NCBI GenBank assembly: GCA_032718865.1
Contig: JALUTQ010000004.1
Location: 2,232,001 to 2,296,000, forward strand
Length of the DNA stretch: 64,000 nucleotides
Reading direction: 5' to 3'
DNA from: Tilletia caries
Taxonomy: Eukaryota; Basidiomycota; Exobasidiomycetes; Tilletiales; Tilletiaceae
In this document: piece by piece, positions 11,535 through 22,027 of the stretch
Numbering within the stretch: position 1 is the first letter of the stretch
How the letters are laid out: the number at the start of each line of letters is the position of its first letter
The notes under the pieces: generated by a model
Told to the model about the DNA's origin: nothing
What the model saw: only the letters and a program-made list of their open reading frames with translations
The model's database searches: none
Translations under genes and position numbers: made by a program

Positions 11535-14500
11535 ATGTCTCCTTCTCCACCTTCCGCGGCCGACATCAAGATTTTCACGAGACACAGTCTACCCTTCGAG
11601 ATCATCCATGACTCACCTACTCTCCTGGCATCATGTCCAAACAACACTTTCTCCAATCTTCCGGTGCTCCTCGACCCTGGAGCCACCCTCAACTACATCG
11701 ATCCAACCCTCGTCCAACAACTCAACCTATCGACAGAAGAGATCACTCAAAGCTTCGCGGTGCGATACGCCGATGGTAGCAACGCCAAGAGTCGTACATC
11801 CCGTACGGTCACCTTGACGGTCTGCTGTTCCGACTATTGCTTCACCGATGTCAAGTTCTTCGTCACCCCTCTCTCGACCCATCAAATGTTCTTCGGCATC
11901 CCTTGGTTCCTCCGCTTTGGCATCACTCTCGACTTCTTGCAGCTTCGTCTCAGCTTCAATGTGCACAGAACAACCACAACACAAGCTTCCGACGAAATTA
12001 AGGTCTCCGACGCCGACAAGCTATCCATCAACGCATCTCTCGCTTCGTCTTCAACAGGGTCAATGGCCCCGATAACGAGCAGCGCTTCAATCCTTCCAGC
12101 TCCATCTCCGAGCTCAACTTTACTCCAAGAGCACGCGAATGATGCCGATCACAACCTCGGTACTCACTTCGGTACTCCCACTCAATCTTCCCTACAACCA
12201 GAGTTTCGACCTCCGGTTCACCCTTCTTCGCTGCCTGAATCTCGACTTCAGGAGCCCTCTTCATCTTCGATTTTCGAGTCAGCCAACCACTTCGGTACTG
12301 ACTTCGGTATTCCCTCTCCATCTCACTCCGCCGCTCGACAAACTCGCTCATGCCTCACTGAGGAAGACGAATCCAATCAACGGCATGTCCCAGAGGCCTT
12401 TCACGACTTCTTGGACGTCTTTCGCAAGTCTTCAGCCGACAAGCTCCCTGAGCACCGGCACTACGACCACAAAATCACCCTTCAACCTGGAAGCACACCT
12501 ACATTTGGTCCCATCTACTCTCTCACGGACGGAGAACACAAATCCCTCCGCTCTTACATCGACGAGATGCTCGACAAAGGTTTCATCCGGCCGTCGTCAT
12601 CTCCCGCAGGTTCTCCTGTGCTTTTTCGTTCCCAAATCAGACGGCAGTCTGCGCTTATGCGTCGACTACAGGTCTCTCAACAACATCACGGTCAAAGATC
12701 GCTACGCCATTCCCAAGATCGATGACCTTCTCGACTTCATCACAGGTTCAAAGATCTTCTCCAAAATCGACCTCCGAGGTGCCTACAACCTCCTTCGCAT
12801 CGCTTCAGGCGATGAATGGAAGACCGCTTTCCGGACTCGATATGGAAGCTTCGAATACCTGGTGATGCCCTTCGGACTCTGCAACGCCCCCTCAACCTTT
12901 CAGCGGTTCATGAACGACGTCTTCCGCGACCTTCAAGGCGTAAGCGTCGTCATCTACTTGGACGACATCCTCATCTTCTCCGAGAACCCTGAAGACCACA
13001 AGAAGCACGTCCAGCAAGTCCTCGAACGCCTTCGCTCCGCCCACCTCTACGCCAAGCCCGAAAAGTGCTCCTTCTTCCAAGACTCTGTCGAGTTTCTCGG
13101 GTACAAGATCAGCGGCAGCGGTGTCAAGATGGTTACGGAAAAGGTCGATGCAGTGCTTTCCTGGCCTGAGCCCAAGACCGTCAAGGATCTCCAGTCCTTC
13201 CTGGGCTTCGCCAATTTCTACCGACGTTTCATCTGGCAATACTCGAAAGTCACTTCGCCTCTCACGGCTCTGCTCCGCAAGGATACTTCCTGGAAATGGA
13301 CACCTCAGTGCCAGGAAGCCTTCGACACCCTCAAGCGTGCCTTCACCTCGGCACCCATTCTCCAACACTTCGATCCAACCAAGTCCATCACGATGGAAAC
13401 CGATGCTTCCGACTACGCCCTCGCAGCGGTCATCTCTCAACCCGACGATAACGACATCCTCCACCCAGTGGCCTTCCGCTCTCGCAAGCTTACCGCAGCA
13501 GAGCTCAACTACGAGATCCACGACAAGGAAATGTTGGCCATCGTCGACACCCTCGAGAGCTGGAGACACCTGCTCATGGACTCCCAGCACACGGTTACCA
13601 TCCTCACCGACCACAAGAACCTCGAGTACTTCACGACTTCCAAGCTCCTTAATCGTCGTCAAGCTCGTTGGTCCATATTCATAGTCGATTACGACTTCCG
13701 GATCATCTACCGGCCTGGACTGTTAGGCGGCAAGCCTGACGCTCTCACGCGTCGTCCAGACTACCATCCCGGCACAGCAACCAAACACTATGCCGACAAC
13801 AACCCTCAGAACTTCAAGACCCTTCTTCCAGAAAAACAGACACAACTTCTCTTCCACAGCTCAAGCTCGGTCAATTTACACCGTTCAAGCTGATCCCGAG
13901 CTGCTCGATCGTTTCCGTCAAGCCTACGATCAAGATCCTCATCTTCAAGACCACCGAGTCGACTTTCAAGAGGTCGATGGTCTTCTTCTCCACCAACAGC
14001 GCCTATACGTCCCCGAGACGCTCCGCGTCGATGTCCTCAAGTCTCGACACGACCATCCCCTCGCAGGCCATCACGGACGCCGCAAAACTCTCGACTTGGT
14101 GCGCCGTGACTTCTTCTGGCCTCACATGCGCAAGTTCATCCACAACTACGTCGACACCTGCGATTCCTGCGCCCGTACCAAGCCGCAAAGACACAAGCCA
14201 TACGGTCTCCTCAAGCCTCTGTCTGTCCCGACAAACCCCTGGACCGACGTCACTATGGACCTCATCGAGGCCCTTCCTGCTAGTTCTGGCTTCGACTCGA
14301 TCCTAGTCATTGTCGAGCGTCTCACAAAGATGTCCATCTTCATCCCCACTTACACCACAATGACCTCTCAGGACCTCGCCAAACTTTATCTCCAACACGT
14401 CTTCGCCAAGCACGGTCTCCCAAGTACCATCGTCTCTGACCGCGGCAGCGAGTTCACTCCTTCCTTCTGGCGCTCCCTCTGCAAACTCCTTGGCATCAAA

Positions 14501-15343
14501 CAAGCCCTTAGCACCGCCTACCATCCTCAAACAGACGGTCAGACCGAGCGAGTTAATCAAAGCCTGGAGCAATACCTTCGGAACTTCACCAACTATCAAC
14601 AATCCGACTGGTCCGATTTCCTACCTCTCGCCGAGTTTGCATACAACAATTCCGAGCACTCCACCATAAAAACTACGCCCTTCTTCGCCAACAAGGGTTA
14701 CCACCCTTCCTTTGACCTCAAAGCTCCCACTGCAGAAGTCGTTGGACACGACAACCCATACCACCCACTTGCCACATCCGTGGTAAAACAACTTTCTTCC
14801 GTCCACTCCTTCTGCGCCGAACAGATCTCCCTCACCAATGAGCGCTCTTCCCGCGCTTACGACACCAAGCACATGCCGCCGCCTGACTTCACCGTCGGCG
14901 ACATGGTCATGCTATCCAGCAAAAACATCAAGACCAAGCGCCCTGCGGGTAAGCTTGACTTCCGCTTCCTCGGCCCCTTCAAGATCCTTGACAAGATCTC
15001 CAGCCACGCGTATCGACTGCAACTTCCAGCATCCATGAAGATCCACAACGTTTTCCACGTCAGCCTCCTTGAGCCTCACAAGCCCAACATCATCGTCGGC
15101 CGTACACAGCCGCCACCCCTTCCTGTCGAAGTTGACGGCCAAGCCGAATACGAAGTCGAACGCGTTGTAGACAGCAAGATCGACCGACGCTACACCAATC
15201 CTCTTCGTTACTTGGTTGAATGGTCTGGCTACACGGGTCCTGACCGCTTCACATGGGAACCTGTTGATCAGCTCAGCTGCCCCGACCATATCGCCGACTT
15301 TCATCTCCGATATCCAGACAAGCCCGGCCCACAAGTACCCTGA
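11535..15343 (+). pseudogene. pol: Pol polyprotein: PR-RT-RNase H-IN-chromodomain, two frameshifts
   Basis: The aspartic protease motif is LLDPGATLNYID. The reverse transcriptase has VPKSDGSLRLCVDYR and the catalytic YLDDILIFS. RNase H starts METDASDYALA. Integrase has an HHCC zinc region (GHHGRRKTLDLVRRD to CDSC), then a DDE core with Asp in VTMDLIEAL, Asp in VSDRGSEF and Glu in TERVNQSL. A GPF-type module leads to a C-terminal chromodomain (YEVERVVDSK to YLVEWSGYTG to FTWEPVDQL). The frame changes twice: near the five-T run at 12622-12626, and again between about 13800 and 13880 (five-A run at 13832-13836). Each is one base. With LTRs this similar, very recent inactivation or homopolymer sequence error are both possible. 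Confidence 0.9.
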
Positions 15344-15346
15344 TCA

Positions 15347-15412
15347 ACTTCGGGACTGACTTCGGTACTCCACTCAATATCGACTTCGGTACTCACCTCG
15401 GTACTGGTCTCG
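15347..15412 (+). repeat. CTTCGGTACTCA motif array after pol
   Basis: Four or more imperfect copies of the roughly 12-bp motif whose core is TCGGTACT, between the pol stop and the third ORF. The same motif is in both LTRs and within pol (about 12158-12180 and 12288-12312). Related arrays lie in the other LTR elements of the window. Confidence 0.7.
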
Positions 15413-15569
15413 GCTCCTTGTCGGCTTTTTCCCACGGTCTTTCTCGGCCGAAATATCATTGCGCAACGAATTTTGCCTACAAAAGCTTCCGAAACCCGCA
15501 ACTTCATCCTTCTTCACTACCACCACCATCGACCACCACCAACATCCACATCCACCACATCCACTCAAC

Positions 15570-16733
15570 ATGCCCTTCGCCTTCACTCCTGGTCTCTGCC
15601 CTTCTCTCGGCTGTGGTTCCGTCCTCAACGACTGGGACTCCGCCAAGCGCCACTGGCCTCGCAAACACAACCGCGCTCATCCCTACATCACCCATCAAGG
15701 TCAGCGTGCGCCTCGTCCCCTCCTCGAGGCCTGGCAACGCCTCCCTTCCACCCTTCCCACTTTCAAGAAAGGCATCAAGACTCTCGACCTCGCCTACGAC
15801 AAACACCTTCAGCAGCAGGCCTTCCCCTTCTTGTCCAAGGACATACTCAACTCTTTCAACACTGCCCCTTGGTGGCCTCAAGTCAAGTCCGACCTCAATC
15901 ACAAGGACAATTCCGACACGGCACTCATCTCTTCTGCCACCAGCATCCCTCTCGATCATGGCTCTGCTCTCGAGGTCGACCGCAGCCTCTTCTACAGCAC
16001 CCAGGCCGATCTACCCGCCGACGTGGCCTCCACCTTGTCTGCCGCCCTCGACATTCGCCCGTCTTCCACCTTCGGCATCAAGGACTGCGAGTACTCCATC
16101 GATGCCAACACCGCCTCTTATGGACATCCTGCCTCTGGCGGCAAGCCCGACATCAGCATGGCTATCACGCCTGCCGGTCACATCACCGAAGTTCATGAAG
16201 ATGGCGTCATGGACTCCTCCATTCTCATCCAGCTCCTTGGCGAGAAAATCATCTTCATGTGGCCTCCGATTGCTTCCAACCTCTTCTTCGCTTCCAAATA
16301 CCACCGCGGCGACGCCTCTTGGCTCTTCGAGGCCATCAAGCACTTCGAACAAGGCAAGATGGTTCACCTTACTCCCGGTTGCAAGATCCATCTCCCCTTG
16401 GGCACCTTCCACGCTGTCCTCGCCCTTACGCCTTCGTGCCTCGCCGGTTACCGAGTCCACCAGCCTTTGGATTTGATCAGCATTCCTCGCCTCCTCAAGT
16501 GGGACATCGAAACCTCGATCGCTCTTCACCACGACCAGGACCTGCTCAACGAAGTCCTCAACGAGCACGAGAATCTTCTCAAGCTTTGGCTCGCCGACCG
16601 TGCTTCGTCCGTCCAAGCCAGCAAGCAAGACCTTCTCACCATCAAGACCCTTTGGCAGCAAGACCTTCGCCCACAGCTCAACTCCCGCATCATCGAACTC
16701 AGCCGTCCCGCCAAGCGCCTTCGCCAGCATTGA
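15570..16733 (+). CDS. Third ORF: C2H2 zinc finger plus JmjC/cupin-like protein
   Basis: 387 residues from the first ATG at 15570, lying between pol and the polypurine tract in the sense strand, with no interruption. Residues 10-33 form a clean C2H2 finger (CX4CX12HX4H, starting CPSLGCGS). Residues about 190-300 resemble a JmjC/cupin barrel: an HxD pair (His209, Asp211 in ITEVHEDG), GEKIIFMWPP with the lysine that often contacts the cosubstrate, LTPGCKIHLPLG, and the distal His281 in FHAVLAL. JmjC proteins are Fe(II)/2-oxoglutarate dioxygenases, many of them histone demethylases. Activity here is inference; by eye the triad is present. The C-terminus is helical and basic. Such an ORF is not part of the standard Ty3/gypsy gene set. 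Alternatives are a non-catalytic cupin or a captured host gene. Confidence 0.72.
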   Translation: MPFAFTPGLCPSLGCGSVLNDWDSAKRHWPRKHNRAHPYITHQGQRAPRPLLEAWQRLPSTLPTFKKGIKTLDLAYDKHLQQQAFPFLSKDILNSFNTAPWWPQVKSDLNHKDNSDTALISSATSIPLDHGSALEVDRSLFYSTQADLPADVASTLSAALDIRPSSTFGIKDCEYSIDANTASYGHPASGGKPDISMAITPAGHITEVHEDGVMDSSILIQLLGEKIIFMWPPIASNLFFASKYHRGDASWLFEAIKHFEQGKMVHLTPGCKIHLPLGTFHAVLALTPSCLAGYRVHQPLDLISIPRLLKWDIETSIALHHDQDLLNEVLNEHENLLKLWLADRASSVQASKQDLLTIKTLWQQDLRPQLNSRIIELSRPAKRLRQH

Positions 16734-16758
16734 TCCATCGTCGCAGGAGCTCCTCCCT

Positions 16759-16774
16759 TAAACAGGGGGGGTAC
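16759..16774 (+). other. Polypurine tract
   Basis: AAACAGGGGGGGTAC immediately before the 3' LTR start at 16775; the usual plus-strand primer position. Confidence 0.8.
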
Positions 16775-17583
16775 TGTTAGGTTTGCTACCTTATGCGCCT
16801 TCAATCTAGTCCCCGTTCTCTTATCTCCGTCTCCGAGCTCCGATTCCCGTGTTCCGCCTCCACTCCCACTCCGGCTCCACACTTCCGCTCCACATGACAC
16901 ATCTCCTTCGGCACTCCACTTCCGCTCCACATGACACATCTCCTTCGGCACTCCACTTCCGCGCCACATCACACCATCAACGCCACACCGATCCCCGAGT
17001 CCTCTCAGCAAGTCTTGGCTCGCTTCTCAAACCTTCGACATCGTACGACTTCTTTCTTTTCTCGGCTTTCTCTCCTCTCCCGCCTCGATCCTCCTTCCCC
17101 TCTCGGCTTCCTCTCCTCTCTTGCCTCACTTCTCCCTCCTCGCTTCCCTTCCTCGCTATCTTTCTCCTTCGCTCCCCTTCGTCGCTAACTTGACCCTCAA
17201 AGGTATATAAGCAGCCCTCTTTCCCACTTGTACCTACTCTTCTCTCTTCAAGCGACAATCATATGTTACACCCCCCTTGAGTTTCCACACTCTTCTCAGC
17301 TCCTCTCTTTGGGTTTTTCATACCTGATCCCTCTCGAGCTCCTCCTTCCTACCACAGTCGTTGCTTCCGACCTCGGTACTCACTTCGGTACTCACCTCGA
17401 GACCGACCTTCAACCTCAACCTTCAACTCAACTTCGGTACTCACTTCGGTACTCGACCTTCACACTCTCATACCTAACTTCCTTCCTCTTCCTTCTCTCT
17501 CTCTTCTCTCCACTCTCCCAACGCGACCTACGAGGCTTCTCCCCTTCGGTCCTCCTCCAGCTCGAGTGAATCGGATCGTAACA
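16775..17583 (+). repeat. 3' LTR of chromovirus
   Basis: 809 bp, near-identical to the 5' LTR, with TATATAAG near 17206 and the CGGTAC motif array at about 17373-17452. Followed by the duplication CCTTG (17584-17588). Confidence 0.93.
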
Positions 17584-17588
17584 CCTTG

Positions 17589-18652
17589 CTGCTGCGGAGC
17601 TGCCCTCTCCGGGACTTCTTTTCGTCGTCGGTGGTCTCCTCTTCATCACTGTCCGTTATGGTGTCGGTGGAAGTGCCGCTCTCGCTGGAAGAAGATGCGG
17701 CTGAGAGGGGAGCGACGGGAGCAACAGACTCGCTGTCGGAATCTTTATCTTCTTCTTCGGTGTCGGTTTCCATCGCTACAACTGCTTTTCCTTTCTGCCG
17801 GGTTTGACGCGCCCGGGAGTTGTCACTCTTCTCCTGGTCGTTGTCGGTCTTTTCCTGGTCGCTGTCAGAAAATGAGGAACGCTTGGCCTGGCCTCGCTTT
17901 CGCCCTGAAGCAGATTGCTCAGTTTCCGTGTCCGAGCCACCGGGTGAGGTTGCAGGCCGACGCTTGGACGCCCGGGAAGGTGTGTCGGATTCGGAAGGGG
18001 AAGGTTTTCTGTTGCGCTTCGATGTGCGACGTGTCTTTCTCGGTGTCGGCTGCGCCGGAGACTGAGTATAATCCTTGCGGGCCTTTCGCCGCTCTGGCAG
18101 CTTCGGTGGTGCATCAGACTCGGACAGGGGTTCGTCCTCTTCGTCCGAGGCTGGCCTGCAACCCCGGGCCCTGGCTTCATTCTCCAGCCGATCGATTCGA
18201 AATTCGCGAGCTTCGATTATCCCTTGGCAGAACTCGTGACGCTTGCGCTTCATCATACTCAGTTTGGCGTGAGGGGCTGCGGGAAGAGGGTCCGTCTTTC
18301 GTCTGGCGAGTAGACGCTTGTACTTCATGAGAGCGTGGGGCGTCATCCACCGACCCGGTGGCACGTCCTTCGGATCGCCTGTGACTGATGCGTCAGGCGG
18401 GGTAACATCGTTGACCCCGGCCGTGCCAGTTGGAGGGGCAAATGGCTGGTGCAAAGTAGAAAACCCAACTCCAAGAGTATTGGGGGCGGCTACGCCTGGC
18501 GCCGGCGCATGAGAGGAAGACGCGGGTTGGGAACCCGAGAGAGCGGCAGTACTCGTGACCGGGCTGGATGGTGGGGTCGTTAACCAACTCGGCAGTTTTT
18601 GCGGAGCTCCGCGTCTCCGCGGTGCAAATCTCCACGAGTTTTTCTCCGCCAT
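17589..18652 (-). pseudogene. Truncated Ser/acidic-rich disordered protein gene
   Basis: A frame of about 350 codons cut at both ends. Its N-terminal residues (MAEKNSWRFAPRRRG) are encoded by CTCCGCG repeat sequence, so the true 5' part ends near 18597. Its C-terminal end runs into the chromovirus 3' LTR. The preserved part has a Pro/Ser/Thr-rich start, a basic helical segment (LMKYKRLLARRK to KRKRHEF), several Lys/Arg clusters that could be nuclear signals, and a long Ser/Asp/Glu tail. No domain is recognised. It may be a nuclear host protein disrupted by the retrotransposon. Confidence 0.45.
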
Positions 18653-19202
18653 CAGCCTCGGAGACGCTCGCGGAGACCAGCCAATCTCCGCGGAGATCTC
18701 CTTTCCGCTAGTTATTCATCGCGGAGGGAGATTTTCGCTCGGCTAAGCTGCCTGGAAAACAGCGGAGGGAGACGCTTTAGCTTGCTGCCAAAATCGCGGA
18801 GTTGCGGAGACGCTCGGTAAAAATACCATCTCCGCGGCGTCTCCGGCGTGACTCCGCCTCTCCGCTACTAAGTGACTCGTCTTTGTGGAAACCCCATGGA
18901 ACCCCATAAGACTCTGGAGTTTCAGCGGAGTTCTTGCGAGTCTCATCTATTAGAGAAAAGTCTCATGTCACGTGCGGGGGTCTCAGATCTGGGTCAGGTT
19001 GCCGATCCTGGCTCTGTGCTAATTTCCGACGCACCCTCACGGCTCACTGGTGCGGAATCCTCACCAGCTTCTCCTCCAAAACGGTCAAGGAAGGCTTCTA
19101 TCAAATACATGATGCACAAAGAAAGATGCAAATGATCAGAGTAGTCTTTGGATCGTTGAGCTTGAGGGAGATGAGTCACTCAGTAGCGGAGGAGAAGATC
19201 TG
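18590..19202. repeat. CTCCGCGGAG / GGAGAC repeat-rich segment
   Basis: Dense CTCCGCGGAG, GGAGATCTCC and GGAGACGC motifs, concentrated at 18595-18870 and thinning out to the hAT fragment at 19203. It resembles a subterminal repeat region of a hAT-like element. Clear termini are not resolved. Confidence 0.55.
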
Positions 19203-19379
19203 GCGCTGGACGTTTTTTTTGCACCGGCAACCTTGGTGGATATCGAGCAGCTTTTCTCAAAGGCTGGGCACCATATCACACCGCTTCGTCATCGACTGAA
19301 GGCGGTCAAACTGGGACGAGTAGTTTCGAGGAATCGGCGTCTATGGCAGACCCTCAAAGCGTATACGGGCGGATGCTGA
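19203..19379 (+). pseudogene. hAT transposase C-terminal dimerisation fragment
   Basis: A 58-codon open stretch ending in a stop. It has the typical hAT C-terminal pattern: ALDVFFAPATLVDIEQLFS, then KAGHHITPLRHRL. In the family this region mediates transposase dimerisation. Everything N-terminal is missing. It is flanked on both sides by CTCCGCGGAG repeats, so it may be the remnant coding part of the element that carried them. Confidence 0.6.
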
Positions 19380-19494
19380 CGAGTCCGAAATATGAACGAG
19401 TGGGGTATTCCGATGAGGAAATTTTCGGAACCCGAGAAGTATCAAGTAGATGCGTTGAAGAGACTTGTGACTGTTTAAAATTCCAAATGGAAAT

Positions 19495-19860
19495 GATTTT
19501 CGACTGACTTTGATTTACGGAGACGAGTCACTTAGTAGCGGAGACTCGGAGTTACGCCGGAGACGCCAAAAAATCGCGGAGGGAGATGCTGTATGAGGAG
19601 GGCAGTCTCTGGCGGCCGCGGAGTGAGACGCTCAACCCCTGCACTCTACAGTTTCAAACGCGGAGACGGAGATGCCGTCAGAAGCCCTAGAAAATGGCGG
19701 AGATAGGCGGTAGGCCGGAGCTCCGTGCAATCTCCGCAGCAAACACGGAGAGGAGACGGAGCTCCGGGAAAGTAGCATGGAGACGCCGCGGAGATGTGAC
19801 GATGGAGAAAATCTCCGCGGATATCTCCGTCGACATCCTTAAATTCGGCGACGTCTTGTT
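19495..19860. repeat. Second GGAGAC / CTCCGCGGAG repeat block
   Basis: Same motif family as 18590-18870, on the other side of the hAT fragment. A possible terminus, reverse complement CAGGGGTTGAGCG, ends at about 19640. I could not find a matching left end or duplication. Confidence 0.5.
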
Positions 19861-19968
19861 CTTCCATCACGTCCTTCGAACAAATCTACAGCTTCAGCTA
19901 GACTCTCTTAAGGAGATCAAAGAAGGCACAGCTGCATACGGAGTCAAGAAGGCGATCATTGCGATGCA

Positions 19969-20457
19969 AAAAAGCAGGACAAGTACGTCTTGAAGAGGAC
20001 CAAAAAGAACAAGTTGATCATCGTAGCCACGCTCATGCATCCCGGATACCGGCTCGAATGGCTCGAAGCGAACTTTCTGTCACATGCTCACGGTGCGCAC
20101 GACCTTCTACGCGAATAACTCGACACATTCGTTGGCCGGGAATCAAGAGCCGAGGAGAATAGTATTCAGACGAGGTACGACCGCTTCATCGGAAGCCAGC
20201 GTTGCGCTCCAACATCTTCCAGCTCGCAGGCCGACGAAGTCGAAAAATAAGTGTCGAAGCTATACAGGTGGGGCGCAAAGGACTTGCAGACAACGGACGG
20301 AGCAGTCGTGTGGTGGAAAAGACATGCGATGTTGCTTCCGCGACTCTCCATTCTCGCGAGAGTGGTGTTGTCTGCCCCTGCCAGTACAGCGGTAGCGGAA
20401 CGCGGTTCAAGTCACGCCGGTATCTTTTGCTCTCCTCGTAGAAACTTGGGCCCTTGA
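19969..20457 (+). pseudogene. Second hAT transposase fragment, stop-interrupted
   Basis: Degraded reading frame. KNKLIIVATLMHPGYRLEWLE matches the hAT region just before the C-terminal domain. WWKRHAMLLPRLSILARVV and LSAPASTAVAER match the conserved WW and dimerisation motifs. In-frame stops (for example a TAA near 20117) show that it is dead. It is a different hAT copy from 19203-19379. Confidence 0.6.
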
Positions 20458-20459
20458 AG

Positions 20460-21706
20460 CATTCAGAAGCTGACAATGTCAAAGCTCCTGATGCTGAGCG
20501 GTTTCCCGACATCGTCTATGCCATGTCGTCTTTCGTTCGCAGTACACGGGCCTTAGCCGACTGAGTGGGAAGAGCGAGCGAGCGACGGGTAAGGTAGACT
20601 CGGCGACGTTGAGGAGAGAGCGCAACAGCAGCGCCGCCGAGCACGAGCGCGAGCAGCAGACGACGGCGACGAGCAGAATGTATGGGCATTGATTTTTGTA
20701 TTGATGAATGATGATCGAGTGTGATAATCTAGACGGCGAAGGCAAGCAATAATGGTCAGCACTTGCAGATGAGTATGGACAGCGAGGCACCAGAGAGCAA
20801 GCAGTCTCACAGAAGTACCGAGCACGAATGACGAGCACGGAGAAGTGCAAAATGTATTGTGTATATGTATTGCTGTTAAAAAAATCCGTGGTCAGTGATG
20901 AATTCTCTGTATGGGCCATGAGGTACTGGACGAGAAAGAAGGGGTGCCGGGCCGGTGCGGGGGAGAAAGAGAGAGAGAAGAAGAGGGGGGGTGTCTCGCC
21001 AGCGTAGATGTTTGTGACGGAGGGAAGGCGAGCGTGAATCCGGAATGCTATTGAAATTCTGTGTATGCGAGTAGGAGAAATGATTTGGTGTCAGTAATTG
21101 TCACCGAAAGACGCAACGGAGACAGACGCACCGACGAGACGCGACGGGGGAACGAGACGGCGACGGGGGACGACGACGGCGAGAGGGGGACGACAAAGGC
21201 GAGGGGGGGACGCGACGGCGAGAGAACGATGGACGAGAGGGCGAGGACGGGCGAGGCGCGCCGACGGACGACGAGGAAAGAGACCAGGGCCGAGCCGGCA
21301 GAGGTCGGAGACGTGATCGGTGCTGTAGATGCTGTATGAGGGAGCAAGGAGGACGAGAGTTAGTACAGTCACGTAATGCTACGCGTTTCAAGTCGTTGAA
21401 CTCACCGAGTCCCGCCTGATATGGCCTGTGACTTGTGAAGAAAGAGAACCAAGAGTGTGAGAGAGAAAGGAGGCTGAAGGAGGGAAGAAAAAGGAGGAGG
21501 GAAGGGCTTTTGAAAAGGGACAGGGATTTAAAAAATAGATGCCGCTGATCAGAAACTATCTCTGACACTCACGGTCTCACGCTGGTTCTGCCGTTAATAT
21601 TGGCAACCATCACCTTCCGGTCGTTAAACTCAACCTCTTCCCTCACATCACGTTCTTTCCATTTTGGAAGTCAGCCAATACTAGAACCGTGCTGAGAGAG
21701 CTTTGG
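20460..21706. other. Purine-rich region without recognisable gene
   Basis: Short frames only. Strongly purine-biased runs (20930-21000, 21110-21320, 21420-21530) with GCGAGC and GACGACGG repeats. I see no domain and no RNA gene. Confidence 0.3.
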
Positions 21707-21714
21707 GTTAGCAT

Positions 21715-21921
21715 CAGTGATGCATATAATACTATAGTATGTCACTTTTGAAGCAGAATGTACTATAGTATATAGTATGTTTTTTGAGTTTGAGCCACAT
21801 ACTATCCATAGTATGCAAAAAAATGCCGGCAATTCGCGGCATACTATAGTATATTGCGTAAATAGTATATACTATATAGTATACTATCGTAGGATAATAT
21901 CGATAGTATGTTGCACCACTG
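21715..21921. mobile_element. F3 hAT-like MITE, complete copy
   Basis: 207 bp, starting CAGTGATGCA and ending TTGCACCACTG, with an exact 8-bp duplication GTTAGCAT on both sides (21707-21714 and 21922-21929). The interior is made of TATAGTATACTATA-type palindromes. The last ~90 bp match 4900-4998. Confidence 0.85.
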
Positions 21922-22027
21922 GTTAGCATGCCGGATCATCTCCACCAATTTAAGTATTAAATGTTTCGCTTGCCATCCGCCTCGGTTCAGTGTGTCAAAG
22001 TTCCGGCTCCCGTTATACTAGCGAGCC

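Larger units (their letters stand above)
9581..17583 (+). mobile_element. Ty3/gypsy chromovirus with an extra third ORF
   Basis: Complete LTR retrotransposon of 8.0 kb. The LTRs (9581-10388 and 16775-17583) start TGTTAGG and end GTAACA, and are flanked by the 5-bp duplication CCTTG (9576-9580, 17584-17588). The order is gag, pol (PR-RT-RH-IN-chromodomain), an additional sense-strand ORF, polypurine tract, 3' LTR. The LTRs differ by one base in a T-run and one substitution as far as I can align by eye, so the insertion is recent. No canonical TGG primer site directly follows the 5' LTR, which suggests non-standard or self-priming. It inserted into a frame that continues at 17589-18652. Confidence 0.95.

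Noticed and set aside
12892..13662. 256-codon minus-strand ORF opposite RT/RNase H
   Set aside because: Antisense shadow of a well-supported pol reading frame.
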